64,000 nucleotides of DNA, taken from assembly GCF_014651895.1 (NCBI RefSeq), contig NZ_BMXT01000001.1, positions 186,001-250,000 on the forward strand, written 5' to 3'. Positions 38,852 through 48,081 of the stretch are shown one piece after another; the stretch's first letter is position 1, and each line of letters starts with the position of its first letter. The notes below the pieces were generated by a model that did not search any database, was not told where the DNA came from, and saw only the letters and a program-made list of their open reading frames with translations. Position numbers and translations under genes: made by a program. This DNA comes from Rhodanobacter panaciterrae. GTDB taxonomy: Bacteria > Pseudomonadota > Gammaproteobacteria > Xanthomonadales > Rhodanobacteraceae.

Positions 38852-39775
38852 TCAGCGCTCGACCGGCAGATCGCGCATCGTCCAGTCTTCGAATGAACCG
38901 TCGTACAGCACGGCATCGATCCCCACGGCACGCGCCGCGAACAGCACCGCCGTCGCCTGCTGGCCGATGTGGCAATAGGCGATCACCCGATCACCCGGCT
39001 TGACGCCGGCGTTGCGGAACAAGGCCAGCAGTTCGGCCGGCTGCTTCAGGGTCAGATCGTCGTTGGCGATGCCGGTGAAGGGCAGGTTGCGCGCACCGGG
39101 AATATGGCCGCGGCGGAGGTGGCCATCCGCGCCGCTCTCTTCGACACCGTCGTAGTACATCGCGGCACGCGCGTCGATGAGCACATAACCCGGTTGCCGT
39201 GCGTGCGTGCGCACGAACGCGGCATCGACGATGGTTGGCTGAAGGCTGAAGGGTGCCAGCGTTCCCGGCGGTGTGGCTGCAGTGACCTGGTCGGTCAGGG
39301 GGCGGCCCTCGCGACGCCACTTCGGCATGCCGCCGTCGAGCAGGGCGGCATGCGCGCCCAGTCCAGCCGATTGCAGCGTGAACAATATCCGCGTCGACGG
39401 GGAGACTTGATCGTTGCCGAAGTACACCACGACACGGGAGTCGTCCGAGATGCCGAGGCCCTGCAGTCGCTGGCGCAATTCCGCCGCTGTCGGCATTTCC
39501 AGCGAAAGCTCGCCCGACGTGGCGGAGACGTCGGCAAGCCGGACGAAACGCGCGCCGGGAATGTGCGCGGACTTGTACTGCGACTCTTCGCCGACCTGCA
39601 GCAGCACGAGGTTCGGGTCGCGCAGGTGACTTGCCAGCCACGCCGTGGATACCCATGGCTCGGCTTGCGCAGTGGCCTGTGCGGCGGTTTGCGCGTGCGC
39701 ACGGTACGGCAGGGCCGTGAATCCGCCGAGGATCGCAAACGCAACGGCCGCCTGCGCCAGAATCTTGATCTGCAT
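38852..39775 (-). CDS. Periplasmic tandem-rhodanese sulfurtransferase
   Basis: 307 residues. Signal peptide (1-28, cleavage at AHA-QT), then two rhodanese domains (about 40-160 and 175-300). As in classical thiosulfate/3-mercaptopyruvate sulfurtransferases the first domain lacks the Cys (VVYFGNDQVSPST) and the second has it in IAYCHIGQQAT. First gene of the minus-strand sulfur operon. It would process thiosulfate or persulfides in the periplasm before uptake by the YeeE-like pair. Substrate inferred from the family. Confidence 0.88.
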   Translation of the reverse strand: MQIKILAQAAVAFAILGGFTALPYRAHAQTAAQATAQAEPWVSTAWLASHLRDPNLVLLQVGEESQYKSAHIPGARFVRLADVSATSGELSLEMPTAAELRQRLQGLGISDDSRVVVYFGNDQVSPSTRILFTLQSAGLGAHAALLDGGMPKWRREGRPLTDQVTAATPPGTLAPFSLQPTIVDAAFVRTHARQPGYVLIDARAAMYYDGVEESGADGHLRRGHIPGARNLPFTGIANDDLTLKQPAELLALFRNAGVKPGDRVIAYCHIGQQATAVLFAARAVGIDAVLYDGSFEDWTMRDLPVER

Positions 39776-39795
39776 GGTCTCTCCCGATGTCGTGT

Positions 39796-39870
39796 TTGCG
39801 ACAGATATAGGGCACGCAGGCGTGCGGTGGGATGGGTATGCGACGGAACCGGTCAGCGATGCGACGAAAC
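39796..39870. promoter_or_regulatory. Phased direct repeats, candidate LytTR operator
   Basis: In the 153-base divergent gap, ATGCGACGGAAC (39838-39849) and ATGCGACGAAAC (39859-39870) match at 11 of 12 positions with a 21-bp period. A third, weaker copy, TTGCGACAGATA (39796-39807), lies exactly 42 bp before the first. LytTR regulators bind pairs of direct repeats two helical turns apart, so the adjacent LytTR protein is the natural candidate, controlling both transcripts. Confidence 0.5.
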
Positions 39871-39928
39871 GGTCCAGGCGCGGATGGTTCGTGTGCGCGA
39901 CTGCGCATGCTTTGCTAACGTGTCACGC

Positions 39929-41128
39929 ATGAATTTGCCCGACGACGACCTGCATGCCCGACTGCCACGAAGTGTGCTGTCGGATCTCGGCGGCTGGACG
40001 CTTTACCAGAACTTCCGCACCTTCACGTGGCCTTGGCTGCTGCGCCGGGGAATCGTGTTTTGGCCGTTGGCGGTCCTTGCCGGTTGCACGTATGCCACCT
40101 GGCATGCGTCGGGCATGGATGCATGGGGCGACTGGCCCGGGCTTGCGCTCCGGGCTTGCATCGCGTCGCTGATCGCGGTCTCGGCCGGCCCCTTGCTCGC
40201 CACCTTGATTCGGCATGGGCGTCTGCCGCTGCTCATGGAGCGCACGCTGGTGCTGCTCGCGATCCTGTTCGGGCTCTGGATCGGCGTCATCGCCCTGGAC
40301 TGGGCGGGCACCTATCACGCCCATCTCATGCAGGCCTATGCCGGGCGCCCCATGGGACCCAACCTGCTCGGCCAAGCCGTTTCAAACTTTCTCGGCGCCA
40401 CCATCAACGCGTCCGTCTTTGTACTGATCGTCGCCGGTGGAGGCTTCGCCGCCATCTACTATCTTGGCGAACAGCGACGCGTTGCCCAATACGCAGCCGG
40501 TCGCCAGATCGAAAGCCTGCGCGCGGAACGGAACGCAGCCGACCTGCGACTGGCTGTCCTCCAGGCGCAGGTCGAACCGCATTTCCTCTTCAACACGCTG
40601 GCGTCGGTGCGATCGCTGATCGCCAGCGAACCCGAGCGCGCGGCGAGAACCATCGACGCGCTTGCGGCGTATCTGCGCGTCGCGTTGCCGCGCCTCCGCA
40701 CCACAGGCATCGAGGAAGCCACGCTCGGCCGCCAGATCGATCTCTGCCTGGGCTATCTCGAGATCATGAATGTCCGTACGGCCGGCCGCATCGAGGTTCT
40801 CGTCGAGGCGAGCGACGAGGTCCGGGCTCTGCCGTTCCCTCCCTTGATCCTGCTGACGCTGGTGGAGAACGCGATGACCCACGGCATCGAGCCTAAGCCC
40901 GGCCCCGGCATGATCGCGATCATCGCTGGTACCTCAGATGGATTCCTGAGCGTGAGCGTCGAGGACGATGGCCAGGGATTGCAGCCCGGCACCACGCCTG
41001 GCCTGGGCCTCGCGAATGTTCGCGCCCAGCTCCACGATCGTTTCGGAAGCCGCGCTGGCTTCGACATCGCATCGCGTGCCGGCGGCGGGGTGCGCGCTTG
41101 CATCCGCATTCCATTGGCATTGTCATGA
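39929..41128 (+). CDS. LytS/YehU-type sensor histidine kinase
   Basis: 399 residues. About four membrane helices in the first 180 residues, a short coiled coil, then a His_kinase domain with QVEPHFLFNTLASVRSLI (phospho-acceptor His) and an ATPase domain with VENAMTHGIEPKPG and DDGQGLQPGTTPGLGLANVR. No extracellular sensory domain is evident, so the stimulus is probably sensed in the membrane. ATG 39929; its stop overlaps the regulator start (ATGA). Divergent from the sulfur operon. Confidence 0.9.
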   Translation: MNLPDDDLHARLPRSVLSDLGGWTLYQNFRTFTWPWLLRRGIVFWPLAVLAGCTYATWHASGMDAWGDWPGLALRACIASLIAVSAGPLLATLIRHGRLPLLMERTLVLLAILFGLWIGVIALDWAGTYHAHLMQAYAGRPMGPNLLGQAVSNFLGATINASVFVLIVAGGGFAAIYYLGEQRRVAQYAAGRQIESLRAERNAADLRLAVLQAQVEPHFLFNTLASVRSLIASEPERAARTIDALAAYLRVALPRLRTTGIEEATLGRQIDLCLGYLEIMNVRTAGRIEVLVEASDEVRALPFPPLILLTLVENAMTHGIEPKPGPGMIAIIAGTSDGFLSVSVEDDGQGLQPGTTPGLGLANVRAQLHDRFGSRAGFDIASRAGGGVRACIRIPLALS

Positions 41129-41877
41129 CCGCACCCGTCACCGCCCTCATCGCCGAAGACGAGGAGCCGCAGCGAACGGAGCTGCGCGGCATGCTGGCAA
41201 CCCTGTGGCCGGAACTGGTCGTCGTCGCGGAATGCGCTGATGGCATCAGCGCGCTCGATGCGTGGACAACGAAGAAACCGGACGTGGCCTTCCTCGACAT
41301 CCGCATGCCGGGACTGGGTGGCCTCGAGGTGGCGCGGCAGGCCGGAAGTCCGGCCCAGGTCGTCTTCATCACCGCACATGACGAATTCGCGGTGAAGGCC
41401 TTCGACGCTGGCGCCATCGACTACCTGCTGAAACCGATCCGCACCGATCGCCTCACCGAAACGGTGGCACGTCTGCGCAGCCGCCAGCCTGCAACGCAAG
41501 TCGATTTGACGGCCTTGATCGACAGCCTCGCCGGGCGGTTGACGCGAGCGGAGACGATCACCTGGATCACCGCCAGCATCGGCGATACCGTCCGGATGAT
41601 CCCCATCGAAGATGTCGTTCTTTTCCAATCTGAGGAAAAGTACACCCGCGTAGCCACCGCCACCGATGCCGCGTTCATCCGGACGCCGCTGAAGGATCTG
41701 ATGCTCAAGCTCGATCCGGAAGTCTTCTGGCGGGTTCACCGCAACGCCATCGTTCGCGTGTCGGCGATCCGGCAGGTCAAGCCGGATGGGGATGGTCGCT
41801 TGCTGGTCTGGCTCCATGGCATTACCGAGCCGCTTCGCGTGAGCGACGCGTTCCGCCATCGCTTCCGCGCCATGTGA
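41125..41877 (+). CDS. LytTR-family response regulator
   Basis: 250 residues. Receiver domain (1-115) with AEDEEPQR, phospho-Asp in VAFLDIRMPG and KPIRTDRL; LytTR DNA-binding domain (about 150-248) with EDVVLFQSEEKYTRV, FWRVHRNAIVRV and DGRLLVWL. It forms a two-component pair with the preceding kinase and probably controls the divergent sulfur operon through the repeats at 39796-39870. Confidence 0.92.
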   Translation: MTAPVTALIAEDEEPQRTELRGMLATLWPELVVVAECADGISALDAWTTKKPDVAFLDIRMPGLGGLEVARQAGSPAQVVFITAHDEFAVKAFDAGAIDYLLKPIRTDRLTETVARLRSRQPATQVDLTALIDSLAGRLTRAETITWITASIGDTVRMIPIEDVVLFQSEEKYTRVATATDAAFIRTPLKDLMLKLDPEVFWRVHRNAIVRVSAIRQVKPDGDGRLLVWLHGITEPLRVSDAFRHRFRAM

Positions 41878-41960
41878 TGTGGCGTACAGGGCAGAGATCG
41901 GTTGAATCCGCAGTCGGAAGCGGACAGTCCGATGACTTCCCTTTGTGGTCTCAAAACTTT

Positions 41961-41992
41961 GCAAAAAAGAACCCGGAGATCGCTCTCCGGGT
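41961..41992 (-). terminator. Intrinsic terminator of the TonB-dependent receptor gene
   Basis: 9-bp stem ACCCGGAGA (41971-41979) with 41984-41992. Read on the minus strand it is followed by TCTTTTTTGC, 40 bases beyond the receptor stop. Confidence 0.9.
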
Positions 41993-42031
41993 CGGGTGGT
42001 CTTCTGTGGCCGCGTGGGGTCAGTGCGATGC

Positions 42032-44947
42032 CTACAGTTTGTAATTCACCCCCAGCATTACGGTCCGCCCCCACGTGTCGTACTCCAGCGGTCTTGCCAC
42101 CTGGACGCCGTTGGGCAGACCGGCGACTTGCACAGTAGTGTCGGGGGTGTTGGTGAGGTTGCTGACCTGCAGCAGGATCGACAGACCGCTCCAGCGGCCT
42201 TCGGGGAAGGCATAGCCGAGCTGCAGGTCGGTCTGCTTGTTGGCCAGTATCTTGGTGTAGCCGAGCTGATCGAACAGGGCCACGGCCTCGCCGGTGAAGG
42301 ACGAGCGGTAGCGTTCGGCTATGCGTGCGGACCAGCCATATTTTTCGTAGTACAGCGAAAGGTTGGCGACCTTGCGTGACAGGCCCGGCAAGGTGGCGGG
42401 GCCACCGGGGATCGACGAGATCGAGCTGACCGGAATGTTGCTGTTGGTCAGCGAGAAGTTGGCCTGCACGCCGAAGCCGTCCAGCGCCTGCGCGAGCAGG
42501 CCACCCTCCAGCGCACCGGATAGTTCCAGGCCTTGCATCTTGCCGCCGGTGCCGTTCGCCGGGCGGGTGAACGAGCCGATGTTGCTGGTCGGCGTGAGCG
42601 TGGGGTCGTCGTTGGTGTAGTGCGAAAAGTCGTAGTCGAGCGTGGTCTGGTTGTAGATGTAGTTGAGGAGGTTCTTGTTGAACACCGCCGCGGCGAAGTA
42701 GCTGGACTTGCCGAAATAGAATTCGTACGACAGGTCGGTGCCGACCGCGACGTACGGCTTCAGCTGCGGGTTGCCGCCGCTGCCGGACCACAGCACCTGG
42801 CCGGCGCCCGGGCCCTGCAGCACCTTCGAGACGCTGGCGGAGGTGGCCACCTTCTCGTCGTCGATGCGTCCGCGCGCCATGGTCTTGGCAAAGCCAAAAC
42901 GCAGGTACTGGCGATCGGTGAGCTGGGCCACGAGGTTCAGGCTGGGCAGCACGTTGTTGTACTTCGCGCCGTCGCTGATGCTGCCGACCAGGGTGTCGCC
43001 GTTGGTCTGCAGCGCCTGCGACGACTGGTCGGTGCGCACGAACTGCACGCCCACATTGCCGCGCAACGGCACGTTGCCCAGCATCGTTTCGATATTGAAC
43101 TTGGCGTAGGCGACGGGAACCTTCTCCTCCACCGTGTAATTACGGCTCCAGTCGCCCTGGCCGTTGCGCTGGGTGAGGTAGAACTGGCTGTTGAGTGCAG
43201 CCAGCACGTTGTAGTTGAGCGCGCCGGGGATGCCGCCGTAGCCGAGCGAGGTCGGCCCCCACAAGTAGGCCGGGTTCACCGGTGTGCTGAAGTGGTTGTT
43301 GTAGGTGCCTTGGGTGGAGCCGTTGCCGTTCAACCAAGCGAAGTCCACGTCGGCCTGCTTGGTCTTGCTGCGGTCAGAGTAGTCCACGCCCAGGTTCATG
43401 CTGCTGAAGATCCAGCCCAGCGGGTGGCTCACTTCCAGACGTACCGCCTTGATGGTGTCCTTCTGGCGGTCGAACTCCTGGCGGCCGTTGTAGCCGTAGC
43501 CGTCCGGGTCGGTGAATACCACCGTGGCGGGATCGGCCAGGTTCACGGCCGGCGAGAAGTACGGGTAGCCATTGCCGAGCGGGGTGCGGAAGTCAGCGCT
43601 GGTGAAGGCCCCGCCGGCCAGGCCGCTGAACAGGTAGGCGTCGTGCAACTTCTTCTTCGCGCTGGAATACGACAGGTCCGCCGTTGCTGCCCAGTCGTTG
43701 CCGAAATCGTACTGGTTGTTCCAGCCGGCCGAGAACAGCTTGTCGTGTTCCTTGGAGTATTCGTTCTGCAGGATCGGCGCGAGGCCGTTGACCGTGCCGG
43801 AGGTGACGATGGGATAAGGCTGTGCGGGCGAGATGCCTGCATTGGAGTAGGAGACGTTGTCGTAGGGGCTGCTCGACCACTGCACGCCGTTGGTGAACTT
43901 TTTCTCGCCGAAGGTGGAGTAGTACAGATCGAGTGTGGAGTGGTAGTGGTCGCCTGGCGCCCATTCCAGCACCGTCATCAGGCCGTTGCGTCGCTGGTTT
44001 TCCGATTGCGCGCGCAGTTGCATGCCTTCCTGCGAGATCACGTTGTCGGGCAGGCCTAGCGTATGCGGGCCACCCCAGTTCTGGTCGATGCCGGCGCTGC
44101 CGTTGTCCACGCTCCACCACCACGCCTGGTACTGCTTCTCCTGGATCGGCGAGTCGAGCTGGGCGAAGCCTACGGCGAGGCCGAGCGTGTGGTCGAAGAA
44201 CTGGTCGATGTACGAGATGCTGGCGCGATGTCCGTTGTCGCCGATACCGGTGCCGGGGTTGAGCGAACCATTGCTGGTGTGCTCGCCGCGCAGGTTGACC
44301 GCGATGGCGCGGCTGGGCAGGTCCAGCGGCTTGATCGTGTGCAGGTCGACCGTGCCGGAGAGGCCTTGCCCGATCAGGCTGGCGTCGGGGGTCTTGTACA
44401 CCGCCGCGCCGCTGATCAGTTCGGACGGGTATTGGTCGTATTCGACGCCACGGTTCTCGCCGATCGTCGCCTGCTCGCGCCCGTTGAGCGTGGTGCCGGC
44501 GAAATCCGGCGACAGGCCGCGGATCGAGATGACGTTGGCGCGGCCATCCAGGCGCTGGGTCGCCAGGCCGGGCAGGCGCGACAGGCTCTCGGCGATGCTG
44601 GCATCCGGCAGCTTGCCGATGTCCTCGGCCGAGATCGCCTCGATGATGCTGTCCGAGTTTTGTTTGGCCTTCATCGAATTTTCGATGCTGCCGGCGATGC
44701 CGGTGACGATGATGGCATCGAGGTTGCTCGCCGAATCCTCGGATTTCTTCTTGTTCTTGTCGGCGGTCTTGTCGCTCTTCTTGGCAGGTGCCGTCTTGCT
44801 GTCTGTCGGCGTGGGCGTCTGCGGTTGTGCTTCCTGGGCTGCAGCTGCACCGGCCAACATCAAGCCGAGCAAGGCGGCGGCCAGCGGTCGACGATGGATA
44901 CGAACAGACCGCGCAAGGAACGCCTGTGGCATGCGGCAAGAATTCAT
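42032..44947 (-). CDS. TonB-dependent outer-membrane receptor
   Basis: 971 residues. Signal peptide with GLMLAGAAAAQ cleavage (about residue 36), then a Lys/Asp-rich linker and a TonB-box-like LDAIIVTG. Plug domain: SAEDIGKLPDASIAESLSRLPG and RGLSPDFAGTTLNGREQ. A beta-barrel follows, ending VMLGVNYKL. The plug signature is that of the Caulobacter-type receptors common in Xanthomonadales, often for oligosaccharides. Ligand unknown; no sugar genes are adjacent. ATG 44947 has GGGAGGT upstream. Confidence 0.93.
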   Translation of the reverse strand: MNSCRMPQAFLARSVRIHRRPLAAALLGLMLAGAAAAQEAQPQTPTPTDSKTAPAKKSDKTADKNKKKSEDSASNLDAIIVTGIAGSIENSMKAKQNSDSIIEAISAEDIGKLPDASIAESLSRLPGLATQRLDGRANVISIRGLSPDFAGTTLNGREQATIGENRGVEYDQYPSELISGAAVYKTPDASLIGQGLSGTVDLHTIKPLDLPSRAIAVNLRGEHTSNGSLNPGTGIGDNGHRASISYIDQFFDHTLGLAVGFAQLDSPIQEKQYQAWWWSVDNGSAGIDQNWGGPHTLGLPDNVISQEGMQLRAQSENQRRNGLMTVLEWAPGDHYHSTLDLYYSTFGEKKFTNGVQWSSSPYDNVSYSNAGISPAQPYPIVTSGTVNGLAPILQNEYSKEHDKLFSAGWNNQYDFGNDWAATADLSYSSAKKKLHDAYLFSGLAGGAFTSADFRTPLGNGYPYFSPAVNLADPATVVFTDPDGYGYNGRQEFDRQKDTIKAVRLEVSHPLGWIFSSMNLGVDYSDRSKTKQADVDFAWLNGNGSTQGTYNNHFSTPVNPAYLWGPTSLGYGGIPGALNYNVLAALNSQFYLTQRNGQGDWSRNYTVEEKVPVAYAKFNIETMLGNVPLRGNVGVQFVRTDQSSQALQTNGDTLVGSISDGAKYNNVLPSLNLVAQLTDRQYLRFGFAKTMARGRIDDEKVATSASVSKVLQGPGAGQVLWSGSGGNPQLKPYVAVGTDLSYEFYFGKSSYFAAAVFNKNLLNYIYNQTTLDYDFSHYTNDDPTLTPTSNIGSFTRPANGTGGKMQGLELSGALEGGLLAQALDGFGVQANFSLTNSNIPVSSISSIPGGPATLPGLSRKVANLSLYYEKYGWSARIAERYRSSFTGEAVALFDQLGYTKILANKQTDLQLGYAFPEGRWSGLSILLQVSNLTNTPDTTVQVAGLPNGVQVARPLEYDTWGRTVMLGVNYKL

Positions 44948-45172
44948 GGCACCTCCCGGTTGAATGGCGAGCGCCCCCCGGCACCCTGAGGCAGGCAGCG
45001 TCAACGCTGCGAGCGTGCCCATGCTACTGCCTGCGAAAGCAATTGCGAATCCGCATGTTTCTTCTGGCTACGCGGCGAGGCGTTTGCCGCGTTTGCTGTG
45101 CGTTGCAGCATGCAAAATCTAGTGGCTCTCCTCGCCAGGCGTCGCGCACATCGTCATGGGCCCGAACGGCTT

Positions 45173-47515
45173 TCAGCTGCTACCGGTGTCGCGTGCGGTG
45201 TCGAGGGGAATCTGCGGGCTGGATGGCTGCGTTTTGTGCAGGTCGAGATACGCCTTGATCGCCGCGATCGACAGCGGCACCGCGCCGAAGATGATGAAGA
45301 CCAGGTCGCCCGGAAGGCGCAGCCATTCGATCAGGCGAGCACTGTCGGTGCCGGTATAGGCGAGGCTGCGGGCGTGCCAGTAGCCATGCTGCACCACGTC
45401 CCACACCTGCAGCACGCCGCCGGGGAACAGGCTGAAGGCCACCATCATCAGCAGGCCGAGGTTGGTGCCCCAGAAACTGACCTTGATGTACTTCTCGATC
45501 CCCGGCCAGTGTGCATCGTCGGTGGTCTGGCGCAGCACGAACACCATCAGCGCGATCGCCAACATGCCGAACACGCCCATCATCGCGGCGTGGCCGTGGT
45601 TGGGCGTGAGGATGGTTCCGACTTCGTAGTAGCTGATGATCGGCAGGTTGATCAGGAAGCCGAACACGCCAGCACCGAGGAAATTCCAGAAACCCACCGC
45701 GATCAGGTAGTAGAACGTCCACTTGTGCGGCACCGCGATCGACTTCTCGCAGATATCGCAGTTGCCGCGGGTGGTGCGCACAAAATCCCAGGCGTCCAGC
45801 GTCAGCAGGGTCAGCGGCACCACTTCCAGTACCGAGACCAGCGCCGACATCGCCATGTTGATCTGGCTCTGCCCGGTGAAGTACCAGTGATGACCGGTGC
45901 CGATCAGGCCGCCGCCGAAGTACAGGATGGCATCGAGGTAAATCACCCGCAGCGCAGTGTTGCGCCGGGTCAGGCCGAGCTGGAAGAACGTCAGCGCGAC
46001 CACCGTGGTGGCGAAGAATTCGAAGAAGCCTTCCACCCACAGATGGATGATCCAGAAGCGCCAGGTGTCGACCACGGTGAAGTTTGTCTTGGCGCCGAAG
46101 AACAGCGCCGGGATATAGAACACCGGTATCGCCAGCGCCGCGTACAGGAACATCCGCGCCAGCGGGCGCGCTTCCGGATTGGCCACCGTGCGCGGTCGCG
46201 CCAGCCACCACAGCATGGCGAACCAGCCGAGCAGGCCGATGACCAGCAGGTATTGCCAGAAGCGGCCGATCTCCAGATATTCCCAGCCCTGGTTGCCGAA
46301 CCAGTACCACCAGTCGCCGAGCAGACCGGACAGGCCGGCCCATTCACCGAGCAGGCTGGCAACGATCACCAGCGCGAACGCGGCAAACAGCAGATGGATC
46401 GCCGGCGCCAGCCAGCGTGGTTCATCGGCGCGCAACGAGCGACCGAGGAACAATGCGGCCGCGACATAAGCCGTGGCGATCCAGAAAATCGCCGTCTGCA
46501 AATGCCAGATACGCAGCAGATTGCTGGGGAAGATTTTTTCCAGCTGGAAGCCGTAAAAGCTACCGGGGTCGGCGCGGAAATGAGCGACCGCGCCACCGAC
46601 CAGGGTCTGCAGCAAAAACAGCAGAGCCACCACCACGAAGAACTTCACCAGCGCGCGTTGGCCGGGGCTGGCCTGTCCCGGGATCACCTGCGGATGCACA
46701 TGGTGACCACGCGTGACCCAGCCCAGGTAGTCGAATTTGCCGAACGCCAGCAACACCGCGCCGATGCCGCCCAGCAGCACCACCAGACTCAGCGCGCTCC
46801 ACAGCAGAGCGCCCGGTGGCGCCAGATTGCCGACCTCGGGATCGTACGGAAAGTTGTTGGTATAGGAATAATTGCTGCCCGGACGATCGGCGACCGAAGC
46901 CCACGCTGCCCAAGTGATGAAGGCGGTGAGCTGATGCAGCTCGGTCGGGTCGGTGATCAGGTCGGGCTTGAGTCCGCCGTTTTTGGCTGGGTCATGGAAA
47001 TAGCTGGTCCAGCGAACTACCTGTTGACGATACGCTGCTGCTTCCGGTGCAGTCAGATGCAGGGTGTTGCTGGCGGCATCGAAGCGATTGGTCTTCAGCG
47101 TCACGGCGACTTGTGCGCGTACGGCGGCCAGTTGACCCGGATCCAGTTCGGCCACCGGCTTGCCGTATTGCTGCTGCGCCAGTGCGGCGGCGGTGTCGTC
47201 ACCGATATCGTGCAGTGCGTTGGCGGAATAGTCAGGTCCCAGATAGGCGCCGTGTCCCCAGATGGTGCCGTTGTCCATCAATCCATAGCGCAGGAACAGC
47301 GCCTGGCCGTTGCCGATGTCATCGGCGGTGAAGACGGTGACACCGCTGGCGTCGGCGACCCGGCCCGGGATCGGTGGCGCATTGCGATAAGCCAGTGCGG
47401 TAATTGCCAGCAGGCCGGCAAAGCCGAGCACCATCACGATCAGCACCGAGCGCACCCACCAGGGTGACAACGGGGATTCTTCAGGTTCGTTCTTCGGTTG
47501 TGCGGCTTCGGCCAT
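45173..47515 (-). CDS. norZ: Quinol-dependent nitric oxide reductase (qNOR)
   Basis: 780 residues, single-subunit type. It reduces 2 NO to N2O with electrons from quinol at the inner membrane. An N-terminal extension resembling fused NorC (about 20-240, one helix plus periplasmic domain, no CXXCH heme motif) precedes the 12-helix heme-copper-like core. Metal ligands lie in IWHLQTAIFW, HLWVEGFFEFF, GTGHHWYFTGQ and NHGHAAMMG. ATG 47515 is preferred (AGGGGA 6 bases upstream); ATG 47521 abuts it. Either denitrification or NO detoxification is possible; no other denitrification genes are present. Confidence 0.95.
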   Translation of the reverse strand: MAEAAQPKNEPEESPLSPWWVRSVLIVMVLGFAGLLAITALAYRNAPPIPGRVADASGVTVFTADDIGNGQALFLRYGLMDNGTIWGHGAYLGPDYSANALHDIGDDTAAALAQQQYGKPVAELDPGQLAAVRAQVAVTLKTNRFDAASNTLHLTAPEAAAYRQQVVRWTSYFHDPAKNGGLKPDLITDPTELHQLTAFITWAAWASVADRPGSNYSYTNNFPYDPEVGNLAPPGALLWSALSLVVLLGGIGAVLLAFGKFDYLGWVTRGHHVHPQVIPGQASPGQRALVKFFVVVALLFLLQTLVGGAVAHFRADPGSFYGFQLEKIFPSNLLRIWHLQTAIFWIATAYVAAALFLGRSLRADEPRWLAPAIHLLFAAFALVIVASLLGEWAGLSGLLGDWWYWFGNQGWEYLEIGRFWQYLLVIGLLGWFAMLWWLARPRTVANPEARPLARMFLYAALAIPVFYIPALFFGAKTNFTVVDTWRFWIIHLWVEGFFEFFATTVVALTFFQLGLTRRNTALRVIYLDAILYFGGGLIGTGHHWYFTGQSQINMAMSALVSVLEVVPLTLLTLDAWDFVRTTRGNCDICEKSIAVPHKWTFYYLIAVGFWNFLGAGVFGFLINLPIISYYEVGTILTPNHGHAAMMGVFGMLAIALMVFVLRQTTDDAHWPGIEKYIKVSFWGTNLGLLMMVAFSLFPGGVLQVWDVVQHGYWHARSLAYTGTDSARLIEWLRLPGDLVFIIFGAVPLSIAAIKAYLDLHKTQPSSPQIPLDTARDTGSS

Positions 47516-48081
47516 GATCATTCCCCTGAGTCGGGTTGGAAGTATCGTGGCGTGCAGGGTTACCCGCTTGGCGATGCTGCAACCCGTCGAAGCTGCACTT
47601 CGCGACGTGACGGCTGAGTGCAGGGCTACGCCTGGTGCATCAGGATCGGACTCACCCACCCGCAAGCATCGGGAGTGCTTGAGGGTGGGAGCTCACGGCC
47701 CGTGTGGATTCCCGGGCGTGCGAGAACAAGAGCCGCGCATGCCAGAACGACGACATGGCATCAGCGAAGCACTACAGAACCGCCGCCGAAAATCCGGCAA
47801 GAAACATCATGGTTGGTCGCCAGATGGCGACGGCCCTGCCGGGTGAAAATGATCGAGGCCGCTCACCACTCCCGTTTGTCGCGGGATGCGTGTGTCGCTA
47901 TCGATACGGTCACGCCGTGCCAGGGGCCATGTTTCCCATCGTGTCCGGACGTGTCGCCGTGTCGGCGCGGCTGGCGCTTTGGCCTGCATGGAGCTTTCCA
48001 TCGCATCTGTTGTTCGCACGGCCTGATGCGGAATCCGGCTTGCACGTACCTGACCCACTTTATGGAAAAAATGGAGCTGCT
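47516..48081. other. Divergent intergenic region between norZ and the CsgG-like gene
   Basis: 566 bases with no supported gene. It must hold the norZ promoter (minus) and the lipoprotein promoter (plus). I find no clear FNR/DNR (TTGAT-N4-ATCAA) or NsrR palindrome. The hairpin at 47655-47689 is the only strong structure. Confidence 0.5.
47655..47689. other. Large imperfect hairpin upstream of norZ
   Basis: CCCACCC (47655-47661) pairs with GGGTGGG (47683-47689), and CAAGCA (47663-47668) with TGCTTG (47676-47681). The two helices are separated by one G-A mismatch, with a 7-base loop. It lies 140 bases upstream of norZ; no T-run on either side. Leader structure or operator are both possible. Confidence 0.5.

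Noticed and set aside
45098-47467. 789-codon plus-strand open frame
   Set aside because: Antisense to norZ; Gln/His/Arg-rich shadow typical of GC-rich genes.
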